Shown here piece after piece: positions 28,712-37,173 of a DNA stretch of 64,000 nucleotides (position 1 is its first letter; each line of letters begins with the position of its first letter). Source of the stretch: Paracoccus marinaquae (GTDB lineage Bacteria; Pseudomonadota; Alphaproteobacteria; Rhodobacterales; Rhodobacteraceae); contig NZ_JAHKNG010000002.1 of assembly GCF_018860165.1 (NCBI RefSeq), positions 62,001 through 126,000 on the forward strand. The letters are read 5' to 3'. The notes under the pieces were generated by a model. The model did no database searches. It was not told the origin of the DNA and worked only from the letters and a program-made list of their open reading frames with translations. The position numbers were made by a program, and so were the translations under genes.

Positions 28712-29092
28712 TCAGTTCCGCTCGCGGCGTTCGCGGCGCTCGCCACGGTCACCGCGCTCGCCACGCTCTTCGCGCTTCTGCATCTGCACCGAGGGGCCTT
28801 CCTCGTGCGTGTCGACGCGGATGGTCATCACCCGCATCACGTCGTCATGCAGGCGGGCCAGACGCTCCATCTCCTGCACCGCGTCCGCCGGGGCGTCCGA
28901 GCGCAGGAAGGCGTAATGCCCCTTGCGGTTCTTGTTGATCTTGTAGGCGAGGGTGCGGACACCCCAGTATTCGTTGTCCACGACCTTGCCGCCATTGTCG
29001 GCCAGTACGGTCGAGAAATGTTCGATCAGCCCTTCGGCCTGCGTGTTCGACAGGTCCTGACGGGCGATCAGCACATGCTCATACAGAGGCAT
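28712..29092 (-). CDS. rpsF: 30S ribosomal protein S6
   Basis: Small-subunit protein that pairs with S18. The 126-residue product starts MPLYEHVLIARQDLSNTQAE and contains the conserved WGVRTLAYKINKNRKGHY near residues 64-81. It ends with a low-complexity charged tail made of REERGERGDRGERRERRERN. It is the first gene of the ribosomal operon. The stretch upstream (29093-29318) holds its promoter and, on the other strand, the control region of the divergent sqr gene. Confidence 0.97.
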   Translation of the reverse strand: MPLYEHVLIARQDLSNTQAEGLIEHFSTVLADNGGKVVDNEYWGVRTLAYKINKNRKGHYAFLRSDAPADAVQEMERLARLHDDVMRVMTIRVDTHEEGPSVQMQKREERGERGDRGERRERRERN

Positions 29093-29245
29093 GGCGATCC
29101 TTTCGGTTTCGGGCGCACTTCATAGGCGGGCAGTTCCTTCCGCACCCGCCACGAGAGGCTGCGCGGTTGCAATGTCTCGGCGGAAGGATGGGGCCTTATA
29201 GCGGCGCATGCTGCGAATGCAAGGTGATTCGCCCGCGGCCGAGGC

Positions 29246-29259
29246 TTGATCCAAATCAT
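29246..29259 (+). promoter_or_regulatory. FNR-type box upstream of sqr
   Basis: TTGAT-CCAA-ATCAT matches nine of ten positions of the FNR/FnrL consensus TTGAT-N4-ATCAA. Its centre (29252.5) is 41-42 bases before a plausible start near 29294, with a -10-like TATTCA at 29282-29287. That is the geometry of a class II activated promoter. Confidence 0.55.
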
Positions 29260-29280
29260 GGATGCACCCAACTCATATAG

Positions 29281-29307
29281 ATATTCATCTATCGAGATGT
29301 GAAATAT
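29281..29307. promoter_or_regulatory. Bulged inverted repeat over the sqr promoter
   Basis: CATCT-ATCG-AGATG (29286-29299) is a perfect dyad. Its flanks ATATT and AAATAT also pair if two bases (TG) bulge out. It overlaps the predicted -10 and start and ends 11 bases before the ATG, a typical repressor position. A sulfide-responsive ArsR-type regulator (SqrR/BigR) is a candidate by analogy. Confidence 0.4.
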
Positions 29308-29318
29308 GGGAGGGAAAT

Positions 29319-30638
29319 ATGGGCAACACAGGAATCGCCATCGGCCGCCGCCAGCTGTTCGGCCTTGCCGCCGGCGCCGGGGCTGCGGCGCTGGCAGGAA
29401 GGGCAGGCGCGGCGCAGGCTGCGCCGGTTCGGACCAGCGCGCGGATCGTCATCCTCGGGGCCGGTGCGGCCGGCGCGGCCATGGCCAACCGGCTGGCGGC
29501 GCGGCTGGAGGGGGCGACGATCACCATCGTCGATGGCCGCCTGCAGCATTGGTATCAGCCGGGTTTCACGCTGATCGCCGCGGGGCTGAAACCGGCCGAT
29601 TACGCGGTCAGCACGACACAGCAATGGTTGCCGCAGGGCGTTCGCTGGGTGCAGGACCATGCCGCCGCCATCGATCCCGAGGCGCGGCGCGTGACCACGG
29701 TTTCGGGCGAGGTGTTGGATTACGACTATCTGATCCTCGCCACCGGACTGTCGCTGGACTGGTCGGCCATCGAGGGGTTCGGCATGGCACAGGTCGGCCG
29801 CAACGGGCTGGGTGCGGTCTATGCCGGACCCGAGCAGGCGGCGGCGACATGGCGCGCGATGGACGAATTTACCCGCAAGGGCGGCACCGGCCTGTTCGGG
29901 CGCCCGCCGACCGAGATGAAATGCGCCGGCGCGCCGTTGAAATACACCTTCATCACCGATGACCGGGCGCGCAGCCAGGGCAGCCGCGCGGACAGCCAGT
30001 TCATCTATGCCGCCCATAACGACACCCTGTTCTCGGTGCCGGTCGTGGACGAGAAGGTGAAGCTGCTGTTCCGCGACCGGGGTTTCGATATCCGCTGGAG
30101 CCACGTCCTGAAGGCGGTCGATCCGACGGCGCGGCAGGCGGTCTTCGACACGCCCGAGGGGGAACGGGTGCTGGATTACGATTTCATCAACGTGATCCCG
30201 CCGCAGCGTGCGCCGCAGGTGGTGCGCGACTCGGGCCTGTCCTGGGCCGACAAATGGGTCGATCAGGGCTGGATCGAGGTCGATCAGGGCAGCTTGCGTC
30301 ATCTGCGGTTTCCCAATGTCTTCGGCGTCGGTGACATCAACGGCGTGCCCAAGGGCAAGACGGCGGCTTCGGTCAAATGGCAGGTCCCGGTGGTTGAGGA
30401 TCACCTGCTGGCCGAATTGCAGGGCCGCGAGGGCCGCGAAATCTACAACGGCTATACCTCCTGCCCGCTGATCACCCGGATCGGCCGGGCGATGCTGGTC
30501 GAGTTCGACTATCAGAACAACCTCACCCCGTCCTTCCCCGGCGTCATCGCGCCCCTGGAAGAGTTGTGGGTATCCTGGCTGATGAAGGAAATCGCCCTGA
30601 AGCCAACCTATAACGCCATGCTGCGCGGAAAGGCCTGA
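29319..30638 (+). CDS. sqr: Sulfide:quinone oxidoreductase, type II-like
   Basis: FAD enzyme that oxidises sulfide and reduces membrane quinone. The start at 29319 follows GGAGGG and gives 439 residues. The N-terminus (GRRQLFGLAAGAGAAALAG) is a twin-arginine signal, so export is predicted. The FAD loop GAGAAG lies at 47-52. Cys202 (MKCAGAPLKYTF) and Cys382 (YTSCPLIT) match the two redox cysteines of type II SQRs such as the mitochondrial enzyme. It heads an operon with a small membrane protein and a TDT transporter. A flavocytochrome c flavoprotein subunit is the main alternative. Confidence 0.85.
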   Translation: MGNTGIAIGRRQLFGLAAGAGAAALAGRAGAAQAAPVRTSARIVILGAGAAGAAMANRLAARLEGATITIVDGRLQHWYQPGFTLIAAGLKPADYAVSTTQQWLPQGVRWVQDHAAAIDPEARRVTTVSGEVLDYDYLILATGLSLDWSAIEGFGMAQVGRNGLGAVYAGPEQAAATWRAMDEFTRKGGTGLFGRPPTEMKCAGAPLKYTFITDDRARSQGSRADSQFIYAAHNDTLFSVPVVDEKVKLLFRDRGFDIRWSHVLKAVDPTARQAVFDTPEGERVLDYDFINVIPPQRAPQVVRDSGLSWADKWVDQGWIEVDQGSLRHLRFPNVFGVGDINGVPKGKTAASVKWQVPVVEDHLLAELQGREGREIYNGYTSCPLITRIGRAMLVEFDYQNNLTPSFPGVIAPLEELWVSWLMKEIALKPTYNAMLRGKA

Positions 30639-30641
30639 GCC

Positions 30642-31019
30642 ATGAAGGATCTGACTTTTGGAACCCTGATCGCGGTGTTCGAGGAAATCTTCGGCCGCGC
30701 GACTTTCTGGACGATGGTGGTGCTGGCGGTTCTCGTCACGCTGCTGTTCGTGATGACGCTGATCCGCGAGCGCGGCGTGATGTCGCGCAGCTTCCTGCTG
30801 GCGCAGCTGTGGTTTCCGCTGGGCGCCGTCGCGATGGTCTGGTTCGTGATGTGGATCACCAGTTCGCGCCTTGGCGATATCGGCGGGCCGATCGACTGGA
30901 TCATGCTGCTGGGCCTTGGGGTCTGGGGCGGTCTTGGCGCGGTCATGTGGGCCTATGTGATCGGCGCCGCGGTCCGCCGGCGCGGCGGCCGCATGACAGG
31001 GGCAAGGATCGCGCAATGA
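30642..31019 (+). CDS. Small three-to-four-helix membrane protein of the sqr operon (DUF5368-like)
   Basis: The 125-residue product has hydrophobic segments at about residues 22-42, 52-72 and 85-110. A conserved-looking FGTLIAVFEEIFGRATFW precedes the first. It starts three bases after sqr and overlaps the next gene by four (ATGA). It resembles, from memory, a family of unknown function (DUF5368) found beside sqr in Rhodobacterales. It could anchor the exported SQR, help quinone access or assist the transporter; nothing in the sequence decides this. Confidence 0.75.
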   Translation: MKDLTFGTLIAVFEEIFGRATFWTMVVLAVLVTLLFVMTLIRERGVMSRSFLLAQLWFPLGAVAMVWFVMWITSSRLGDIGGPIDWIMLLGLGVWGGLGAVMWAYVIGAAVRRRGGRMTGARIAQ

Positions 31020-31981
31020 CCAATGGCGACACGACGGCAACCCGCGACCGGCTCGAACATTTCCCGATCACCTTCTTCGCGACCACGATGGGATTGGGAG
31101 GGCTGGCCCTGGCGCTGCGCGCGGCCTTCGGCGCGGCCTCACCGCCGTTTCTGGCCGCGCTGGCGGTGACGGCTGCGGTGTTTCTGGCCGTGGTCCTGTT
31201 CTATCTGCTCAAGCTGATGCGCCATCCGGCGGCGGTCGCGGCCGAATGGCGTCACCCGGTGCGGCTGGCCTTCTTCCCGACCGTCACCATCTCGGCGCTG
31301 ATCCTTGCCACGGCGGCGCTGCCGGTGCTGCCGGGATCGGCGCGGCTGCTGTGGATCGTCGGGATGGCGGGGCAGGGTGTGCTGACGCTGGCGGTGGTCT
31401 CGGGCTGGATCGGATCGCGCAGCTTCCAGCATGGCCATGTCTCGCCGGCCTGGTTCATCCCGGCGGTGGGCAATGTCATCGTGCCGATCGCCGGGGCGGA
31501 ACTGGGCTGGATCGAGACCGGCTGGCTGTTCTTCTCGGCCGGGATGATCTTCTGGCTGGTGCTGCTGGCGCTGGTGTTCAACCGGCTGATCTTTCACGAT
31601 CCGCTGCCGGGCCGGCTGCAGCCGACGCTGGTCATCCTGATCGCCCCGCCGGCCGTGGCCTATATCGCCTGGGTGCGGATGACCGGCGGGCATGACGCCT
31701 TCGGCCATATCCTGCTGAGCCTTGGCTATGTCTTTGCCGCGCTGGTCGCCACGCAACTGCCGCGAATCCTGCGGCTGCCCTTCGCGCTCAGCTTCTGGGC
31801 GCTCAGTTTTCCGGTCGCGGCCCTCTCGGTCGCCAGCCTGCTGCATGGCGAGGTGGCGCAGTCCCCGGCCCATCACGCCGTCGGGCTGGCATTGCTGGCC
31901 GGGCTCTCGGTGCTGATCGCCCTGCTGGTATGGCGTACCCTGCGCGCGGTCGCCGCCGGCCAGATCTGCCAGCCCGAATAG
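31016..31981 (+). CDS. TDT/SLAC1-family transporter
   Basis: Inner-membrane channel-like transporter of 321 residues with about ten hydrophobic segments. The characteristic N-terminal RLEHFPITFFATTMGLGGLALA matches the TehA/SLAC1/Mae1 family. The start overlaps the preceding stop (ATGA). Family members move small anions: TehA-like proteins, plant SLAC1, malate permeases and the yeast sulfite pump Ssu1. Behind an sqr gene, export of sulfite or another sulfur anion is the most attractive guess. Substrate specificity cannot be read from the sequence. Confidence 0.82.
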   Translation: MTNGDTTATRDRLEHFPITFFATTMGLGGLALALRAAFGAASPPFLAALAVTAAVFLAVVLFYLLKLMRHPAAVAAEWRHPVRLAFFPTVTISALILATAALPVLPGSARLLWIVGMAGQGVLTLAVVSGWIGSRSFQHGHVSPAWFIPAVGNVIVPIAGAELGWIETGWLFFSAGMIFWLVLLALVFNRLIFHDPLPGRLQPTLVILIAPPAVAYIAWVRMTGGHDAFGHILLSLGYVFAALVATQLPRILRLPFALSFWALSFPVAALSVASLLHGEVAQSPAHHAVGLALLAGLSVLIALLVWRTLRAVAAGQICQPE

Positions 31982-32091
31982 GAAATCTCCATGAGACCCA
32001 TGCCGAGGCTGGCATCGGAAAATGCGACCGCAAGCCAGCCGCCGGTGGTGAACCCGGCCACGCGATAGCCCGGCCCGTTCCGCACAGCAGA

Positions 32092-32111
32092 AGGGGGCGG
32101 AGCCGCCCCCT
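32092..32111. terminator. Hairpin between convergent TDT transporter and cytochrome c peroxidase genes
   Basis: AGGGGGCGG-AG-CCGCCCCCT is a perfect 9-bp stem, 18 bases after the end of the peroxidase gene on the minus strand and 110 bases after the transporter stop. TGTCCTTCCT follows on the plus strand; no true U-run is present on either side. Confidence 0.5.
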
Positions 32112-32129
32112 GTCCTTCCTCAGCCGGCC

Positions 32130-33194
32130 CTACTTGACATACATCGGCTCGGGCTCGGGCGTGGCTGCGCCGCGCACCGGCAGGATCGGATGCACGACCT
32201 CGGGTTGCTCGCCCGTCAGCGTGCCGAGGAAGGCCACGATATCCTCGACCTGACCCTCTTCCAACTCGGTGCCCAGCTGCGCCGAGGACATGACGCGCAC
32301 GGCTTCGGGCAGATCCCAGACCGCGCCGGAATGGAAATAGGGCGCGGTCAGCGCGACGTTGCGCAAGGGCGCGGCGCGGAAGACATATTCGTCATCCGCC
32401 GTCTCGGTCACGGCAAAGCGCCCGCGGTCGCCCTCGGGCAGGACCGAGCCGCCCGGCCGTTCGATCAGGCCGAAGGGATAATATTCCTGCCCGCCGAGGT
32501 TCACGCCGCCGTGGCAGGCCGCGCAGCCGGTTTCCATGAAGGCGGCCAGACCGCGTTTTTCCTGATCGTTCAGCGCGCCATCCTGACCGTTCAGGAACTG
32601 GTCGAAGCGGCTGTTGGGGGTGATCAGGGTCGCCTCGAAGGCCTCGATCGCCCGGGCGAAATTGTCAAAGCTGATCGCATCCGCCTCGCCGGGGAAGGCG
32701 GCGGCAAAGGCATCGACATAGCCCGACATGGATTGCAGCGTTGCCACCACATTGTCGGGGGTGTTGTTCATCTCGACCCCCGCCTGCACCGGGCCCTTGG
32801 CCTGTTCGGCCAGATCGGGCGCGCGGCCGTCCCAGAACTGCGCGATGTTGAAAATCGCGTTCAGCATGGTCGGCGCGTTGCGCGGTCCCTGCTGCCAGCC
32901 ATGCCCGATCGAGGTTTCCAGCCCGTCCACCCCGCCAAGCCCGACATTGTGGCAGGACTGGCACGAAAACAGCCCCGAACGCGACATGCGCGGATCAAAG
33001 AACAGCATCGCCCCGAGGTCGATCCGCTCGCGCGTCATGATGTTGCCCTCGGGCGCCTCGGCGGTCAGCGGGATGGCCGCGAAATAGGACAGGGCATCCT
33101 CGCGAAGCGTGGCATCGTCGATGGCGGCATCCTGGGCAAGTGCCGGGGCTGCCAGCGCGCCGAAGGCCAGAATGGCGAGAAGAGAAGTCTTCAT
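32130..33194 (-). CDS. ccp: Di-haem cytochrome c peroxidase
   Basis: Periplasmic enzyme that reduces hydrogen peroxide with electrons from c-type cytochromes. The start at 33194 follows GGAGAC and gives a signal peptide (MKTSLLAILAFGALAAPALA, cleavage after residue 20) in a 354-residue precursor. Two haem sites are visible: CQSCH at 78-82 and CAACH at 224-228, the high- and low-potential haems of the CcpA/MauG family. No tyrosylquinone-type change is evident. An FNR-like site lies 66 bases upstream, in keeping with the known oxygen control of ccp in Paracoccus. Confidence 0.92.
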   Translation of the reverse strand: MKTSLLAILAFGALAAPALAQDAAIDDATLREDALSYFAAIPLTAEAPEGNIMTRERIDLGAMLFFDPRMSRSGLFSCQSCHNVGLGGVDGLETSIGHGWQQGPRNAPTMLNAIFNIAQFWDGRAPDLAEQAKGPVQAGVEMNNTPDNVVATLQSMSGYVDAFAAAFPGEADAISFDNFARAIEAFEATLITPNSRFDQFLNGQDGALNDQEKRGLAAFMETGCAACHGGVNLGGQEYYPFGLIERPGGSVLPEGDRGRFAVTETADDEYVFRAAPLRNVALTAPYFHSGAVWDLPEAVRVMSSAQLGTELEEGQVEDIVAFLGTLTGEQPEVVHPILPVRGAATPEPEPMYVK

Positions 33195-33259
33195 GGCTGT
33201 CTCCAAGACATGGTCTTTGCGCGTCATCGCGATTCTTGCATGTATCCCGCGTCGCGACC

Positions 33260-33273
33260 ATGACATGGATCAA
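33260..33273 (-). promoter_or_regulatory. FNR-like box upstream of ccp
   Basis: On the minus strand the sequence is TTGAT-CCAT-GTCAT: a perfect left half-site and three of five matches on the right. Its centre lies about 41 bases from a start near 33225, with AAGAAT (33237-33232) as -10. This class II spacing mirrors the sqr promoter in this window. Confidence 0.45.
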
Positions 33274-33338
33274 AACTGTCGCCTGCCGGGGCGCTGATCG
33301 CGCTTTACGACGGGCTGCGCCGCGGGTAATCCCCGTCC

Positions 33339-34391
33339 ATGCTGCCCGAAGACCGCCTTGACCAGATCACCCAGCGTTTCGAGTTCCTCGAAGCGCGGCT
33401 GAATGCCGGTGCCGCCCCTGACCAGATCGCCACCATCAGCCGCGAATATGCCGAGCTGAAGCCGGTGGTCGAGGAAATCGCCCGCTGGCGCGAGGCTCGC
33501 GACGGCATCGCCGAGGCGCAGGCCATGCTGGCCGATCCCGAGATGCGCGAACTGGCCGAGGACGAACTGGTGCGGCTGCGCGAGGGTCTGCCCGATCTGG
33601 AACAACGGCTGCGCATCGCCCTGCTGCCGAAGGACGCGGCCGATGCCCGGCCCGCGATCATCGAGATCCGCCCGGGCACGGGCGGCGACGAGGCGGCGCT
33701 GTTCGCCGCCGACCTGCTGGCCATGTATCGCCGCCACGCCGAGGCGCAGGGCTGGAGCTTCCAGCTGCTGGACCTGTCCGAAACCGAACTCGGCGGCGTC
33801 AAGGAGGCGGTGGCGCGGGTCGAGGGCGACGGCGTCTTCGCCCGGCTGAAATACGAATCCGGCGTCCACCGCGTGCAGCGGGTGCCGGAGACCGAATCCG
33901 GCGGGCGCATCCATACCAGCGCCGCCACCGTCGCGGTCCTGCCCGAGGCCGAGGAGGTCGATATCGACATCCCGGCGGGCGATATCCGCATCGACACGAT
34001 GCGGGCCAGCGGTGCCGGCGGGCAGCATGTGAACACCACCGATTCGGCCGTGCGCATCACCCATATCCCGACCGGGATCGTGGTCACCTCATCCGAAAAG
34101 TCCCAGCACCAGAACCGCGCCAATGCCATGGCCGTGCTGCGCGCCCGGCTCTATGACATGGAACGCCAGCGCGCCGATGCCGAACGGGCCGCCGACCGCC
34201 GCTCGCAGGTCGGATCGGGCGATCGCAGCGAACGCATCCGCACCTACAATTTCCCGCAGGGCCGGATGACCGATCATCGCATCAACCTGACGCTCTATGC
34301 GCTGGACCGGGTGATGCAGGGCGACCTGACCGAGACCATCGACGCGCTGACCGCCCACGATCAGGCCGCCCGGCTGGCGGCTCAGGAATGA
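33339..34391 (+). CDS. prfA: Peptide chain release factor 1
   Basis: Terminates translation at UAA and UAG. The 350-residue protein carries the GGQ motif in [18 protein letters not shown] at about residues 227-243. [14 protein letters not shown] near 109-122 belongs to the conserved N-terminal region. The C-terminal helices follow. The ribosome binding site before the ATG is weak, but [19 protein letters not shown] is the normal RF1 N-terminus. It overlaps prmC by four bases (ATGA); PrmC methylates the Gln of GGQ, so the coupling is functional. Confidence 0.97.
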   Translation: MLPEDRLDQITQRFEFLEARLNAGAAPDQIATISREYAELKPVVEEIARWREARDGIAEAQAMLADPEMRELAEDELVRLREGLPDLEQRLRIALLPKDAADARPAIIEIRPGTGGDEAALFAADLLAMYRRHAEAQGWSFQLLDLSETELGGVKEAVARVEGDGVFARLKYESGVHRVQRVPETESGGRIHTSAATVAVLPEAEEVDIDIPAGDIRIDTMRASGAGGQHVNTTDSAVRITHIPTGIVVTSSEKSQHQNRANAMAVLRARLYDMERQRADAERAADRRSQVGSGDRSERIRTYNFPQGRMTDHRINLTLYALDRVMQGDLTETIDALTAHDQAARLAAQE

Positions 34392-35212
34392 AGCTGTCGC
34401 AGGCGCGGGCGCAGGCCGCCGCGACCCTGCGCGCCGCCGGGATCGACGGTGCCGCCCGCGACGCCGACCGGATCCTTGCCGCCGTGCTGGGGGTCGAGCC
34501 TGCCCGCTTGCGAACCGCCGATGACCGCGACCTGAGCCCCGGGGAGATCGTCCGGCTGGATCAGGGCATCGCCGCGCGCGCGACCCGCCAGCCGGTCGCC
34601 CAGATCGTGGGGTTTCGCGATTTCTACGCCCATCGCTTTCGCGTCACCCGCGACACGCTGGACCCGCGCCCCGAGACGGAAACCCTGGTCGAGACGGCGC
34701 TGTCGCTGCCCTGGGGCAACGTGCTGGACATGGGTACCGGAACCGGTGCGATCCTGATCTCGCTGCTGGCCGCACGGCCGGGAAGCCGCGGGACCGGCAC
34801 TGATATCTCGGCCCCCGCGCTTGAGGTGGCCCGCGACAATGCCCATCTGATCGGGGTCAGGGCAGATTTCCTGCGGGCCGACTGGTATGACGGCCTCGGC
34901 GGTCGTTTCGACCTGATCGTGTCGAACCCGCCCTATATCGCGCTGGCGGAAATGCCCGGCCTCGCCCCGGATGTCCTGCAATGGGAGCCGCATTCGGCGC
35001 TGACCGATGGCGGCGACGGGCTGGCGGCCTATCGCGCGATCGCGGCGGGGGCGTTGGCGCATCTGGCGCCGGGCGGTCATGTCCTGGTCGAGATCGGGCC
35101 GACGCAGGGCGCGGCGGTTGCGGCGGTCTTTCGCCAGCACGGCGCGGAAACCCGCCTGATTCCCGACCTGGACGGGCGGGATCGTGTCGTTCTGGCCCGT
35201 TTCGGGGCCTGA
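34388..35212 (+). CDS. prmC: Release factor glutamine methyltransferase
   Basis: Methylates the GGQ glutamine of release factors using S-adenosylmethionine. The 274-residue protein has an N-terminal helical domain and the [10 protein letters not shown] segment near residue 94. The SAM loop is [15 protein letters not shown] (about 114-128), followed by the catalytic NPPY in [10 protein letters not shown] near 181. It is translationally coupled to prfA, the usual arrangement. The following 256 bases have no gene; they contain the upstream region of the DUF4167 gene, with no element I can name. Confidence 0.95.
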   Translation: MKLSQARAQAAATLRAAGIDGAARDADRILAAVLGVEPARLRTADDRDLSPGEIVRLDQGIAARATRQPVAQIVGFRDFYAHRFRVTRDTLDPRPETETLVETALSLPWGNVLDMGTGTGAILISLLAARPGSRGTGTDISAPALEVARDNAHLIGVRADFLRADWYDGLGGRFDLIVSNPPYIALAEMPGLAPDVLQWEPHSALTDGGDGLAAYRAIAAGALAHLAPGGHVLVEIGPTQGAAVAAVFRQHGAETRLIPDLDGRDRVVLARFGA

Positions 35213-35468
35213 ATCGGCAGATTGCCGGGAAAAAGCGGCCTTGCGCGTGTTTTTTTGCTTGTGTCGCCGCCCCCCGCGTGATTAGTCAGCACCGTGCCGG
35301 GGTCGAAGGGCCGCCGCACGGGTCAGCCTGACAACGCCGAAACCGACCGGGTGCGCGACGCATCCCAGAGCGGCTCAAGGCGGGGTTGAACGGCTGGGGG
35401 CGATTGTCGCCGCCGACGCCGCCCGGAATGCTGTCCAGACCAACCTGGAACCACTGACAGACAAACTG

Positions 35469-36284
35469 ATGAGATCATCCAAATCCCGTTCGCGCAACAA
35501 GTCTAACCGCCAGCGCACGCTGGGGAATATCGTCAACCGCGTCTTTGACAGCTCGGGCCCCGAGGGCAAGGTCCGCGGCACGCCACAGCAGATCATCGAC
35601 AAGTATCTGACCCTGGCCCGGGACGCGCAGCTGTCCAACGACCGTGTGGCCGAGCAGGCGTTTCTGCAGCATGCCGAGCATTACACGAGAATGCTGGGCG
35701 AAGCGCAGCGCGAGATGGCCGAGCGCCAGCAGCAATACCACCAGAATCAGCGTCAGAACGGCGATGACGAGACCGGCCAGCCGCGCGAGGGTGGCCAGAA
35801 TGGCCGCGACTATGTCGATCGCGGCGGGCGCGACCAGCCCCGCCGGCAGGACAGCCCCGCCGCACCCGAGAGTTCTGCCGCGCCGGTCGCCCAGCCGGTG
35901 GCCGCGCCTGTGGCCAGACCCGCAGCTGCCCCCGCGCCTGAGGCTGCCGAGCCTGAACACGCGGCCGAGCCTGCCGTCACCGTCGAGACGGCGTCTGACG
36001 CCGAACCCGCCGCGCCGGTGCGTCGCGGCCGTGGCCGCCCGCGGCGCACGCCTCTGCCCGAGGCCCAGGCCGAAAGCCTGCCCGACGCGGTGTCGCTGGG
36101 TGACGGCGAGACATCGGCCCCGGTCGAGACGCCGGAAACCGAGGCTACCGCCAAGCCGCGGCGCCCGCGAACGCCGCGCAGCGCCACCGGGCGCACCCGT
36201 CGCAATGCTGCGGGAACCGAAACGGCGGAAGCCGCGGGCGAGGCGGGCACGAACCCGGCCGAGAACGGCACCGGTGAAGGCTGA
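35469..36284 (+). CDS. DUF4167 domain protein with long disordered tail
   Basis: A 271-residue protein. The N-terminal 75 residues (KSNRQRTLGNIVNRVFDSSG, then GTPQQIIDKYLTLARDAQLS and FLQHAEHYTRML) form the DUF4167 domain, widespread in alphaproteobacteria. The rest is low complexity: a Gln/Arg/Asp-rich part, then Ala/Pro/Glu repeats with RRGRGRPRRTP, an AT-hook-like motif, near 180-190. The basic N-terminus and the GRP core suggest nucleic-acid binding. Function is not established, to my knowledge. It ends at a strong terminator. Confidence 0.85.
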   Translation: MRSSKSRSRNKSNRQRTLGNIVNRVFDSSGPEGKVRGTPQQIIDKYLTLARDAQLSNDRVAEQAFLQHAEHYTRMLGEAQREMAERQQQYHQNQRQNGDDETGQPREGGQNGRDYVDRGGRDQPRRQDSPAAPESSAAPVAQPVAAPVARPAAAPAPEAAEPEHAAEPAVTVETASDAEPAAPVRRGRGRPRRTPLPEAQAESLPDAVSLGDGETSAPVETPETEATAKPRRPRTPRSATGRTRRNAAGTETAEAAGEAGTNPAENGTGEG

Positions 36285-36305
36285 TCCGGCTTTCCCGACG
36301 GATAT

Positions 36306-36335
36306 AAAACGGGCCGCCCAAGCGCGGCCCGTTTT
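36306..36335. terminator. Bidirectional rho-independent terminator
   Basis: AAAACGGGCCGC-CCAAGC-GCGGCCCGTTTT is a perfect 12-bp stem with an A-run on one side and a T-run on the other. It lies between the DUF4167 gene and the convergent SDR gene and can serve both. Confidence 0.88.
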
Positions 36336-36374
36336 GCTGTCCGGGCCGGCGTCCCTTGCCGTCATGCAGGGGGT

Positions 36375-37109
36375 TCACGAACCCCGCAACAGGCGGCGCG
36401 GAATCGCCGGGACCAGCCGCGACATGACCGGCAGCAGCCGGGCCTTGCCGATCCAGATCTCGGGGCGGCCCGTGCGGATCGCGGCGATGATCGCCGCTGC
36501 GGCCTCATCCGGCGTGATCTTGCCGCGCCCCCGGCCCCGCGTCATCGGCGTATCGACCAGCGGCAGGATCGCCTCGATCACCGCCACCCGCTCGGCCCCA
36601 AGCTGATAGCGCAGGCTCTGGGAAAAGCTGTGCAGCCCCGCCTTCGTCGCGCAGTAGAGCGCGGTTCGCCGCTTTGGAAAGCAGGCAAGGCCCGATCCGA
36701 TATTGACCACCGCCGACCCCGGGGCATTGGCCCGCAGCCGATCCAGCAGCCCGTGGACCAGCAGTGCCGGGGCAAGCAGGTTGACCGCGACCTCGGCCTC
36801 CATCGCGGCGCTGTCGAAATCGGGCTCGGTCAGCGCGGCCGGGTATTGCAGCCCGGCATTGTTGATCAGCACCGAAAGATCGGCATGGCGCGCCGCGATC
36901 TCGGCCGCGACCCGCCTGACCTCGGCGCTGTCCGACAGGTCGATATCGATCATCTCAAGGCCGGGGCGGGGCGACAACCGCGTTGCGTGCCGCGCCAGGG
37001 TGATGACATGGTGGCCTGCGGCCAGCAACCGGTCGGTCATCGCGGCGCCGATGCCCGAGGTGCCGCCGGTCAGAAGGATTTTTGACGGAAGGGAAAGGGG
37101 TGCCTGCAT
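36375..37109 (-). CDS. Short-chain dehydrogenase/reductase (DltE-like)
   Basis: A 244-residue classical SDR starting MQAPLSLPSKILLTGGTSGI. LLTGGTSGIGAAM is the nucleotide loop (about 12-24), LINNAGLQYP lies near 83-92, and the catalytic Tyr and Lys are in YCATKAG near 146-152. The start at 37109 is chosen because the upstream open stretch to 37313 overlaps the divergent regulator and lacks homology. It is divergent from a Crp-family regulator gene, 64 bases away, which may control it. The substrate is unknown. Confidence 0.85.
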   Translation of the reverse strand: MQAPLSLPSKILLTGGTSGIGAAMTDRLLAAGHHVITLARHATRLSPRPGLEMIDIDLSDSAEVRRVAAEIAARHADLSVLINNAGLQYPAALTEPDFDSAAMEAEVAVNLLAPALLVHGLLDRLRANAPGSAVVNIGSGLACFPKRRTALYCATKAGLHSFSQSLRYQLGAERVAVIEAILPLVDTPMTRGRGRGKITPDEAAAAIIAAIRTGRPEIWIGKARLLPVMSRLVPAIPRRLLRGS

Positions 37110-37173
37110 TGTCGCTCGCCTGTATCTGTCCGGGTGTTGGAGCCGAATCCTATCACCGCCCGGAACGCGGCGC

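Noticed and set aside
31982-32085. Short minus-strand frame reading MRNGPGYRVAGFTTGG and onward.
   Set aside because: It runs on into the antisense of the TDT transporter gene, has no ribosome binding site and no recognisable domain. A gene remnant cannot be excluded.
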